From NCBI RefSeq assembly GCF_022662105.1, contig NZ_JAKMCP010000001.1, positions 310,001 through 374,000 on the forward strand: 64,000 nt of DNA, in the 5' to 3' direction. The DNA comes from Aestuariivivens sediminis (lineage in GTDB: Bacteria > Bacteroidota > Bacteroidia > Flavobacteriales > Flavobacteriaceae). A model generated the notes under the pieces. It ran no database searches. It had not been told where the DNA came from and saw nothing but the letters and a program-made list of their open reading frames with translations. Below, piece by piece: positions 19,261-27,386 of the stretch. The stretch's first letter is position 1, and the number at the start of each line of letters is the position of its first letter. Both the position numbers and the translations under genes were made by a program.

Positions 19261-20382
19261 ATGAGATACTACATTATAGCTGGTGAAGCATCGGGAGACT
19301 TACATGGCTCAAACCTTATGAAGGCCTTACGTAAAAAGGACGTTAATGCCGATATTAGGTTTTGGGGAGGTGATCTTATGGCAGCTGCCGGTGGCCATAT
19401 GGTGAAACATTATAAAGAACGTTCCTTTATGGGTTTTATTGAAGTTCTAAAAAATTTACCAAAAATATTCAATGACATCGCCCTTTGCAAAAAAGACATC
19501 ACCAATTACCAACCGGATGTTATTATTTTTATCGACAATTCCGGTTTTAACCTAAGGATTGCCAAATGGGCCAGAAAACAGAGATACCGAACTAACTACT
19601 ATATTTCGCCACAGGTATGGGCCTCTAGAGCCCAAAGAGTACAAGCCATTAAGCGTGATATTGATGCGATGTACGTTATACTTCCTTTTGAAAAAGCGTT
19701 CTATAAATCTTATAATTATGAGGTTACCTTTGTGGGCCACCCCCTGATTGATGCGATTTCCGAAAGACCGGTTATAGACGAATATGAGTTTAGAAGAAAA
19801 CATTTGCTAAGTGATAAGCCTATTATTGCTTTACTTCCCGGGAGCAGAAAACAGGAAATTACTAAAACACTTTCTGTTATGCTCAGTGTAATTGACCATT
19901 ATCCGAATTATCAATTTGTCATTGCCGGAGCACCGAGTCAGGATTTTGAGTTTTATAAACCTTATATTACCAATCCCAATGTCAATTTTGTAGATAATAA
20001 AACCTACGACCTGTTGAGCATGTCCATGGCGGCATTGGTAACTTCGGGCACGGCCACTTTGGAAACGGCCTTGTTTAAAGTACCACAAGTGGTTTGCTAT
20101 AAAGGAAGTAATATATCCTATCAAATTGCCAAACGTATTATTACCTTGAAATACATTTCTTTGGTGAATTTAATTATGGACAAAAAGGTGGTTACGGAAC
20201 TCATACAAAACGATTTTAACCCCGGTCGGCTAAAAAAGGAATTAGACCTTATTTTAGATGATCATGAACGTACAAAGTTATTTTTGAATTATTACGAATT
20301 AGAAAAAAAACTGGGCGGTAAAGGAGCAAGTGAGAAAACCGCCGATTTAATTTTTAAATCCCTTCAATCCATCGGTAAGTAA
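19261..20382 (+). CDS. lpxB: Lipid-A-disaccharide synthase LpxB
   Basis: 373 aa GT19 glycosyltransferase joining UDP-diacylglucosamine and lipid X into the lipid A disaccharide at the inner membrane. IIAGEASGDLHGSNLM at the N-terminus, YYISPQVWASRAQRV, FVGHPLID, LLPGSRKQEI and TSGTATLETALFKVPQVVCYK are the diagnostic blocks. Its stop codon overlaps the next gene's ATG by one base (TAATG). It indicates a normal LPS-type outer membrane. Confidence 0.97.
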   Translation: MRYYIIAGEASGDLHGSNLMKALRKKDVNADIRFWGGDLMAAAGGHMVKHYKERSFMGFIEVLKNLPKIFNDIALCKKDITNYQPDVIIFIDNSGFNLRIAKWARKQRYRTNYYISPQVWASRAQRVQAIKRDIDAMYVILPFEKAFYKSYNYEVTFVGHPLIDAISERPVIDEYEFRRKHLLSDKPIIALLPGSRKQEITKTLSVMLSVIDHYPNYQFVIAGAPSQDFEFYKPYITNPNVNFVDNKTYDLLSMSMAALVTSGTATLETALFKVPQVVCYKGSNISYQIAKRIITLKYISLVNLIMDKKVVTELIQNDFNPGRLKKELDLILDDHERTKLFLNYYELEKKLGGKGASEKTADLIFKSLQSIGK

Positions 20383-20927
20383 TGCGAATATTTTTGATTC
20401 TTTTTATCCTCATGACTTGTTATACAAGTTGTAAGTCCACAAAGCGTGCTAAGGGTTCGAAATCAAAAACTTCAAAAACAATACCTGAATATTCTGAATC
20501 CGATCCATACAATAACGCTTCAAATTCACTTAAGGTCTTTACATTACAGGACCGCATTACCGATTACGCCAAAACGTTTGTAGGAGTTAAATACAAATGG
20601 GGTGGTACTACAAAATCAGGTATGGATTGTTCCGGTTTGGTATTTGAATCGTTTAGAGAACACCGCATTTTTTTACCACGAATTTCCAGGGATATGGCCA
20701 AAAAAGGCCTGAGAATAGACCGTAGTCAAGTTGAAAAAGGAGATTTACTTTTTTTTAAAACAGGTAAAAGTAGACGTCAGGCCATCAATCATGTGGGATT
20801 GGTGGTTGAAGTTTCTCAAAGTGATATCGCGTTTATTCACTCCACTACAAAAAAAGGTGTTATGATTTCCCGTCTTTCCGACCACTATTGGTATTCCGCT
20901 TTTATTGAAGCACGACGGTATCTTTAA
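20382..20927 (+). CDS. C40 (NlpC/P60) peptidase lipoprotein
   Basis: 181 aa. A lipoprotein signal (ILMTCYTSC, Cys17) is followed by a low-complexity Lys/Ser linker and an NlpC/P60 domain. Catalytic residues by motif: Cys83 in SGMDCSGLVF, His137 in INHVGLVVEV and His153 in FIHSTTKKGV. Such enzymes cleave gamma-D-Glu-meso-DAP bonds in peptidoglycan stems, consistent with the DAP-type MurE in this genome. It is translationally coupled to lpxB by a one-base overlap. Confidence 0.93.
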   Translation: MRIFLILFILMTCYTSCKSTKRAKGSKSKTSKTIPEYSESDPYNNASNSLKVFTLQDRITDYAKTFVGVKYKWGGTTKSGMDCSGLVFESFREHRIFLPRISRDMAKKGLRIDRSQVEKGDLLFFKTGKSRRQAINHVGLVVEVSQSDIAFIHSTTKKGVMISRLSDHYWYSAFIEARRYL

Positions 20928-21014
20928 CAGCATGCTCCGCTCCCAATAAATAAGATACCATATTTGAAAGTAATTACATCGTAATTTATAGGCTATTTCT
21001 TATATTTATGCCGT

Positions 21015-23054
21015 ATGATTGCCTTAAACTTTACGGTAATAAAACTTACCCTATGCCTGATTCTAGGTATTTTGGTTGGCTATTTTTATCCTTTTGAATG
21101 TACTACCCTTATCCTCATTACCATTTTTCTCCTAACGGGTTTGTTCATCTTTCACTTAATGTCGAACAAACCCTTTAAAACGACATTTTGGTTTGGTTGT
21201 TTTAGCTATATGGCATTCATTGTTATAGGTATGTTAACCGTGTTTAGCCATGATCAAAAGCAATTTACAAATCACTATTCCCATCATATTGAACCCACTG
21301 AAAATGTACATGCGGCCCTTACATTTACAATTCATGAAGCTTTAAAATCGAGTACATCTTACGACAGGTATGTTATTCGTACTTCTCGAATTAACGCAAA
21401 AACCGTCAATGGTAAACTCCTGTTACATATTAAAAAAGATACCTTAAGCCACCCCTTGAATGTAGATGAGCAATACCGGGCTATGGTACAAATTAAGGCT
21501 GTAACGCCTCCCCTAAATCCAAATCAATTTGATTATAAGGCCTATTTGGCCAGGCAATACATCTATCATCAAATCTTTACGGAATCTCAAAAATTAGTTA
21601 ACGTTAAACCAGGCGGGCATTCTATTTTTGGTCTGGCCGATATGGTTAGACGTTACCTGAACTCGAAACTGAACCATTACCATTTTAAACCCGACGAACG
21701 CGCCATCATCAACGCCTTGCTTTTGGGGCAGCGTCAGTATATAAGCGATGACGTTTACTCCCATTATGCTCATGCAGGCGTCATCCACATTCTTGCTGTA
21801 TCGGGGCTGCATATTGGAATATTACTGCTCATTTTTAGTTACATCCTTAACCCCTTGGAACGCCTAAAATATGGTAAAACAATTAAAGTTGTTTTGCTCT
21901 TAGGCTTACTGTGGAGCTTTGCCATTATCACCGGTCTTTCAGCTTCAGTAACAAGGGCCGTAACCATGTTTAGCCTTGTTGCCATAGCCTCAAACCTCAA
22001 GCGTCCAACAAACATTTATAATACCCTAACCGTTAGTATGTTTATCCTGCTTCTATGGAAACCGATGGCCTTATTCGATGTGGGCTTCCAATTGAGTTAT
22101 TTGGCTGTTTTTTCCATTGTATCCCTGGATCCCATGTTCTATAAACTGTTCCAATCTAAATATTGGATTGTGGATAAACTATGGCACACCTTTACAATTA
22201 CCATGGCCGCTCAATTGGGAATCCTCCCGGTAAGCTTATATTACTTCCACCAATTTCCCGGTTTATTTTTTATGTCCAACCTGGTTATTGTTCCTGTTTT
22301 AGGTTTGATTTTAGGGCTGGGATTACTAACTATGGCGTTGTCCATTTTTAATGCCCTACCCCATGGACTTGCCCATGGTTATGGTTCTATCATATCTACT
22401 ATGAATGATTTTGTGGATTGGATAGCAAAACAGGATTCATTTTTGTTTACGGACATTCCTTTTAACGGGTTATATGTTCTGGCAAGCTATTTTTTTATTA
22501 CAGCCCTGGTGTGTTTTCGTTTTAAATCACTTTATTTCTGTCTTAAAATGATATTATGTGGTCTGCTTTTTACACAAATCGCAGTCATGATAACAGCATA
22601 CCGTGCACCCCATAACACCTTGATCATATTTAACAAAAGCAGGTATACTTTAATTGGCCATGTTACCGCTAACCACATGAAGGTGGCCCAGAACCTGAAT
22701 CAAGGGCATTCTGCTTCCATCAAAACCATAAAAGACTATGCCTTGGGTAACCACATCAAAACTATTGAAAACGAATCCTTAAAATCTGTTTATGTATTGG
22801 ATAAAACATCTCTTTTAATTGTAGATAGCCTATGTGTTTACAACGTGAAATCTTTCCGCCCGGATTATGTTCTATTACGTGGGTCTCCAAAACTTAATGT
22901 CAATCGTTTGATCGATTCTCTTAGACCCAAACTAATCATAGCAGATGGCAGTAATTTTAAATCGTATGTTTTACAATGGAAATCCGTTTGTGAGCAAAGA
23001 AAACTCCCCTTCCATTATACCGGCGAAAGGGGAGCTTTTATTATTAATTATTAG
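21015..23054 (+). CDS. comEC: ComEC/Rec2-family competence protein
   Basis: 679 aa polytopic membrane protein, the putative inner-membrane channel for DNA uptake. The N-terminal membrane pair plus soluble DUF4131-like region spans about 5-190. The competence domain begins at about 230 with the family motif HAGVIHILAVSGLHIGIL and contains about eight membrane segments. The C-terminal ~130 residues are short and show no HxHxDH metal motif, so the metallo-beta-lactamase domain of longer ComEC proteins is missing or degenerate. Confidence 0.9.
   Translation: MIALNFTVIKLTLCLILGILVGYFYPFECTTLILITIFLLTGLFIFHLMSNKPFKTTFWFGCFSYMAFIVIGMLTVFSHDQKQFTNHYSHHIEPTENVHAALTFTIHEALKSSTSYDRYVIRTSRINAKTVNGKLLLHIKKDTLSHPLNVDEQYRAMVQIKAVTPPLNPNQFDYKAYLARQYIYHQIFTESQKLVNVKPGGHSIFGLADMVRRYLNSKLNHYHFKPDERAIINALLLGQRQYISDDVYSHYAHAGVIHILAVSGLHIGILLLIFSYILNPLERLKYGKTIKVVLLLGLLWSFAIITGLSASVTRAVTMFSLVAIASNLKRPTNIYNTLTVSMFILLLWKPMALFDVGFQLSYLAVFSIVSLDPMFYKLFQSKYWIVDKLWHTFTITMAAQLGILPVSLYYFHQFPGLFFMSNLVIVPVLGLILGLGLLTMALSIFNALPHGLAHGYGSIISTMNDFVDWIAKQDSFLFTDIPFNGLYVLASYFFITALVCFRFKSLYFCLKMILCGLLFTQIAVMITAYRAPHNTLIIFNKSRYTLIGHVTANHMKVAQNLNQGHSASIKTIKDYALGNHIKTIENESLKSVYVLDKTSLLIVDSLCVYNVKSFRPDYVLLRGSPKLNVNRLIDSLRPKLIIADGSNFKSYVLQWKSVCEQRKLPFHYTGERGAFIINY
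23001..23040 (+). terminator. Intrinsic terminator inside the 3' end of comEC
   Basis: Perfect 8-bp stem CTCCCCTT (23004-23011) / AAGGGGAG (23027-23034) with a 15-nt loop, followed by CTTTTATTATT. The hairpin overlaps the last codons of comEC. It would separate comEC from the convergent thioredoxin genes, only 12 nt away. Confidence 0.55.
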
Positions 23055-23066
23055 TCCTGTAAAGAT

Positions 23067-23606
23067 CTAAAACTCCGGATTAAAAGCCTTATAATAGGCG
23101 TTAAACTTCTCCTGAGTATCTAGTGCCCTATGATCGTCGTTTTTAAACATTTTCAAATACAATTCCAATTGAGTTGGTGTTTTATAGCCTCTTATGGGGG
23201 CAATCATATTTGCTTCTTCATCAAAAAACACAATGGTGGGATAGGCACTAACCTGTAAATATCCGGTTAATTGATGCGCTGCATTACGCCTGTTGGCATT
23301 GGCCGGATTGTAATTAGGATTTTCAAAGGTTTTATTATCAAAGGTCACCACCTCATTACCTTCGCCATTAAACTTTACAGCATAATAATGTTTGTTCACA
23401 TAATCCACAACGTCCTTATTTTGAAAGGTGTTTTTATCTAACATTTTACAGGGGCCACACCAATTGGTATACACATCCATCATTATTTTTTTTGGCGTTT
23501 TCTTTTGAAGTGCCAGAGCGTTGTCCAAGGATAACCAATTAATTTCCTGTGCTATCCCCTTCAAGGACATTGCACTCAGAATCAGTAGTATAATTTTTAA
23601 TTTCAT
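23067..23606 (-). CDS. Secreted thioredoxin-fold protein (CGPC)
   Basis: From the ATG at 23606 the protein has 179 aa: a signal peptide (about 1-20, MKLKIILLILSAMSLKGIAQ) and a thioredoxin domain with the redox motif WCGPC (Cys50, Cys53) and the cis-Pro region SAYPTIVFF. The frame is open for nine more codons upstream, but only the downstream Met gives a proper signal peptide, and it begins 1 nt after the preceding gene's stop. Probably a periplasmic disulfide reductase or thiol carrier; the partner is not evident. Confidence 0.88.
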   Translation of the reverse strand: MKLKIILLILSAMSLKGIAQEINWLSLDNALALQKKTPKKIMMDVYTNWCGPCKMLDKNTFQNKDVVDYVNKHYYAVKFNGEGNEVVTFDNKTFENPNYNPANANRRNAAHQLTGYLQVSAYPTIVFFDEEANMIAPIRGYKTPTQLELYLKMFKNDDHRALDTQEKFNAYYKAFNPEF

Positions 23607-23607
23607 T

Positions 23608-24072
23608 CTATTTTTGTATAAAATTATTGGCAACGGTTAACCATTCCTGAGCTCCGCCACGAACATAACCGGTTTTACCTAAACTATTCAAATTCATTTT
23701 GCCATCCGCTTTCTTCTCCGGGTTCACAAAGAATACGGTCGGGTATCCTCTCACATTAAAAATTTGCTGCAATTGGTAATTTTGAACCTTAACGGATTGC
23801 TCCTGGGCGGTTCGCCTTGGAAAGTCCAGTTCCATTAAAACCACATTATCTTTCGCCCATGATTCGAAATCTTGGGTTTGAAATACTTCTTTTTGGAGCC
23901 TTTTACACCAACCACACCAATCCGATCCCGTAAAAAACATGAGTACAGGCTTGCTTTCTCTAATCGCAATTTCGGACGCCTTTTTCATATCAGTATGCCA
24001 TATTAATTCCTGGCCAACACTAAAGAATGACACAAAAATAATAAACATAATCGAAAGCACAATTCTTCTCAT
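23608..24072 (-). CDS. Secreted thioredoxin-fold protein (CGWC)
   Basis: 154 aa with a signal peptide (RRIVLSIMFIIFVSFFSVGQ) and a thioredoxin_7-like domain: KPVLMFFTGSDWCGWCKRLQ with Cys53 and Cys56, and the cis-Pro segment RGYPTVFFV. It is directly followed by the CGPC paralogue with a 1-nt spacer, so the two probably act in one periplasmic thiol pathway. Confidence 0.88.
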   Translation of the reverse strand: MRRIVLSIMFIIFVSFFSVGQELIWHTDMKKASEIAIRESKPVLMFFTGSDWCGWCKRLQKEVFQTQDFESWAKDNVVLMELDFPRRTAQEQSVKVQNYQLQQIFNVRGYPTVFFVNPEKKADGKMNLNSLGKTGYVRGGAQEWLTVANNFIQK

Positions 24073-24133
24073 ATTTCCATCTTTTTTATTGCAAAAATCT
24101 TTAATCTATTCGCAAAATCCATACCTAACTTAC

Positions 24134-24161
24134 AAAAAAAGCCCTTAAACAAGAGCTTTTT
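24134..24161 (-). terminator. Terminator of the dipeptidyl-peptidase / POT operon
   Basis: Near-perfect palindrome AAAAAGC-C-CTT / AAG-A-GCTTTTT (24136-24161). On the minus strand it ends in a run of T (A-run at 24134-24140), placing it about 25 nt after the stop of the distal POT gene. The A/T symmetry could allow it to work in both directions. Confidence 0.7.
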
Positions 24162-24186
24162 GAGTTTACTTTAACGTTTTTTTCGA

Positions 24187-25959
24187 TTAACGTACCCCGT
24201 GCATGAGCTTTTTGATTACCGGATATAAAATAGCCGACAATACTGCCAGGGCCAGAGATACTCCAGTAAGAATCCAGAAAAAATAACTTATGCCATGCTC
24301 CTGGGCAATACTCTCGGAAGATTCGGCGAACATGCCTGCCAATTTCATCCCTATGGCAATCGCTAAGTACCAAATGCCAAACATGGTCGCAATCATTCTC
24401 GGGGGAACTAATTTACTAACATAGGACAAGCCTACCGGTGAGATACAAAGTTCACCCATGGTGTGAAATAAATAAACCAATATGAGCCATACCATACTAA
24501 CCTGGGCCGTTTTTGCCCCGGGTTCAATACCGCCGGCACCAAAAGCCACGCAGGCCATACCTAATCCCAAAAGGCCCATTCCAATGGCCCATTTCATATT
24601 GGCATTAGGATTGTACTTACTCTCCCACCATTTGGAAAATAAAGGGGCTAAGGTGATTATAAATAACGAATTCAATACAGAAAACCACGAGGCAGGCACC
24701 TCGGTTTGTTCCTTTTGAAATTCTGTAGACAGCATCCATAGGGCAATACCCCAAACAATGAGAAAACTTAAGGATAAGAACATATTGGATAAGGCATATT
24801 TGGCAAAAGTCTTTTTAAACAGCATGACCAACACCCAGGTAATAACACCCAAAGGGATTATCGTCATTAAGGAATTCGCAATTTTAAAGGTTAATCCCGC
24901 TCCTCCCAACAACGTGCGCTGTGTATAGTCTCTGGCGAAAACCGTTAAGGAACTTGGGGATTGTTCAAAAATGGCCCAAAAAAACATGGTAACAAAAGCA
25001 AAAAATATAATAGCTAACATTTTCTCCTTGGTTGTTTTTACATATTTGGGAATTCTAATTATCAGTAAAAGGACAAATAAAGCTAAAGCAAATAAAATGG
25101 TTATGGTAGATCCCGATAATCCGAACATTTCAAAATTAAACAGATTGTATTGGCCTTCAGATATCTTGGATATGGGATCATTTAAAATCCAGGCTAAACC
25201 AAGTACAGCGGCTACAACAATCATGAGTCTTTGTACAGATGTAAACGGGTTCCTTTGGTCTTCCGATTCAGGATCCGGTGACGTATCCATAACGATGTCC
25301 AGGACATCTTCGTTTTTCTTTTTAGGTTTCAGTGCAATAGTCCCGAAAATACCTTGGGCAAACCAAAACTGCAACAGCCCGAACAGCATGAATATTCCGG
25401 CAATTCCAAAGCCCCAGGACCATCCGACTTTTTCTCCAAGGTAACCACATAATAAAATACCCAGAAAGGCTCCTGCGTTAACACCCATATAAAAAATAGT
25501 ATAAGCCCCATCCTTTTTCTCCGGCTTTTCCTTGTACATTTCAGAAATTATGGAGGTCATATTGGGCTTAAAAAACCCACTGCCAAAAACCAAAAGTGTT
25601 AACCCAGAATAAATGAAGAATGTCGTTTCAAGGGCCATACAAGCATGTCCTAAAGTCATTAACAAGGCGCCCAGTACCACAGACTTTCTAATGCCTATCA
25701 CATTATCGGCAAAATACCCCCCTAACATGGTGGATAAATAGACCAAAGAGGTATAGGTTCCAAAAATAGCGTAGGCCCATTCTTTAGGCCAACCCCATCC
25801 CCCTTCCCCCATAATGGAGGCCGTGAAGAATAATATGAGCAGGGCCCGCATCCCATAATAGGAGAAACGCTCCCACATTTCCGTAAAGAACAGCACAAAT
25901 AAGCCTGCAGGGTGTCCCAGGACTTTATCCTTAAAAAGATTTTCTACATCTGTAGTCAT
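24187..25959 (-). CDS. POT/PTR2-family peptide transporter (MFS), long form
   Basis: 590 aa proton-coupled oligopeptide symporter. The family signature in helix 1 is complete (FFTEMWERFSYYGMRALLILFF), as is FYMGVNAGAFLGILLCGYLGE. It is longer than its neighbour because of a polar central loop (about 215-245, KPKKKNEDVLDIVMDTSPD) and extra membrane segments. It lies 12 nt after the second POT gene and is last in the operon headed by the S9 peptidase, so it probably imports the di- and tripeptides that enzyme releases. Confidence 0.93.
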   Translation of the reverse strand: MTTDVENLFKDKVLGHPAGLFVLFFTEMWERFSYYGMRALLILFFTASIMGEGGWGWPKEWAYAIFGTYTSLVYLSTMLGGYFADNVIGIRKSVVLGALLMTLGHACMALETTFFIYSGLTLLVFGSGFFKPNMTSIISEMYKEKPEKKDGAYTIFYMGVNAGAFLGILLCGYLGEKVGWSWGFGIAGIFMLFGLLQFWFAQGIFGTIALKPKKKNEDVLDIVMDTSPDPESEDQRNPFTSVQRLMIVVAAVLGLAWILNDPISKISEGQYNLFNFEMFGLSGSTITILFALALFVLLLIIRIPKYVKTTKEKMLAIIFFAFVTMFFWAIFEQSPSSLTVFARDYTQRTLLGGAGLTFKIANSLMTIIPLGVITWVLVMLFKKTFAKYALSNMFLSLSFLIVWGIALWMLSTEFQKEQTEVPASWFSVLNSLFIITLAPLFSKWWESKYNPNANMKWAIGMGLLGLGMACVAFGAGGIEPGAKTAQVSMVWLILVYLFHTMGELCISPVGLSYVSKLVPPRMIATMFGIWYLAIAIGMKLAGMFAESSESIAQEHGISYFFWILTGVSLALAVLSAILYPVIKKLMHGVR

Positions 25960-25971
25960 AGATCATAAATA

Positions 25972-27366
25972 TTAGTTAGTATCGGCCAATTCAAAACCTT
26001 CAGTTTCTTCGACATAATGCATCTCTCTTTCATCATCTTCGGCATTATGGGTTAAATATTCTAATTTCTTTCTTAAAACCAATATTAACGATCCAAAGAC
26101 AACACAAAATACAGCAATTCCGGTAAATACGGTAAACTCACCGACACCTTCTGCCGACTCACCCAACAATCCTGCCAATTTGTTTCCAAAACCGGTCATT
26201 GCAAAATAAATCCCCATCATTAAGGAGGCATATTTAACCGGAGCTAATTTGGTAATATAGGATAAGGCCACCGGAGATATGCACAATTCTCCAACCGTAT
26301 GAAACAGATACGCCAGCACCAACCAATACATGGCCGAAGAACCTGTATTATTGAATTCTGAAGCAGCAGCAGACATAAAGAAAAAACCGGTACCCATAAT
26401 AATCAATCCAAGGATCATTTTAAATAAAGAGGTAGCGACTTTCCCTTTTAGTTTCCGCTTTGCCCAATAAGCGGCAACCGAAGTTCCTAAAAATATGATA
26501 AACATAGCATTTAAGGATTGAAACCAGGACGCCGGTATTTCCCAACCCAATAACATTCTATTGGTATTCTCTTTGGCATAAATATTCATCAATCCACCGG
26601 CTTGTTCAAATGCTCCCCAAAAAACAATAACCAATAAAAAAGAAATCATTAGGACCACAATCCTATCTTTCTCAATCTTGGTTAACGGTTTTTTCATGAG
26701 GTCCTTATCTTCTTCATTCATGGAGGTTCCTAAATAATTACCGACATGCCTTAAATATTTTTGACCAACAACATACTGTATCAATCCTAAAGCCATCCCT
26801 ATTCCGGCAAGCCCAAAGCCATAATGCCAACCATGCACCTCCCCAACATAACCTACAATTAAACTTGATAAAAAAGCACCGACATTTATTCCAATATAAA
26901 ATATAGTAAACCCTTTATCCCTTCTAATGTCTCCTTGTTTATACAAGCCCCCTACCATGGTGGAGATATTTGGCTTCAGCATCCCGACACCCGCAATAAT
27001 TAACCCTAAACCTGAATAAAAAGCCCACATTTGTTCCACCGCCAGAATACTATGGCCGGCCACTAACAGTATCCCTCCGTAAAGCACCGATTTTTTCTGA
27101 CCTAAAAACTTGTCAGCGATCCAACCTCCCGGTATAGACATCACATATACGAGCATGGTATACCAACCATAAAGTGCTAAAGCTTCTCCATTAGACCATC
27201 CCAGACCCGCATTAGAATCGGTTGTCGATTGAACGAGATAAAGTACTAATATGGCACGCATCCCATAATAGGAGAAACGCTCCCACATTTCAGTAAAAAA
27301 TAATACATAGAGCCCTACCGGATGTCCAAAAAGTTCTTTAACATGAGGTTGTTTAATATTTGCCAT
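25972..27366 (-). CDS. POT/PTR2-family peptide transporter (MFS)
   Basis: 464 aa with about 12-14 membrane segments. Helix 1 signature FFTEMWERFSYYGMRAILVLYL, then IFYIGINVGAFLSSLIVGYVGE, and GELCISPVALSYITKLAP in the C-terminal half. The ExxER proton/peptide coupling motif is intact. It sits 20 nt after the S9 peptidase gene. The two POT genes share many blocks and are clearly paralogous, but differ in length and loop structure, suggesting different substrate ranges. Confidence 0.94.
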   Translation of the reverse strand: MANIKQPHVKELFGHPVGLYVLFFTEMWERFSYYGMRAILVLYLVQSTTDSNAGLGWSNGEALALYGWYTMLVYVMSIPGGWIADKFLGQKKSVLYGGILLVAGHSILAVEQMWAFYSGLGLIIAGVGMLKPNISTMVGGLYKQGDIRRDKGFTIFYIGINVGAFLSSLIVGYVGEVHGWHYGFGLAGIGMALGLIQYVVGQKYLRHVGNYLGTSMNEEDKDLMKKPLTKIEKDRIVVLMISFLLVIVFWGAFEQAGGLMNIYAKENTNRMLLGWEIPASWFQSLNAMFIIFLGTSVAAYWAKRKLKGKVATSLFKMILGLIIMGTGFFFMSAAASEFNNTGSSAMYWLVLAYLFHTVGELCISPVALSYITKLAPVKYASLMMGIYFAMTGFGNKLAGLLGESAEGVGEFTVFTGIAVFCVVFGSLILVLRKKLEYLTHNAEDDEREMHYVEETEGFELADTN

Positions 27367-27386
27367 AAAATGTTGTTATTAGTTAA

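Noticed and set aside
24971-25444. Plus-strand open frame of 157 codons
   Set aside because: Antisense to the POT transporter gene; no known motif and no promoter or RBS.
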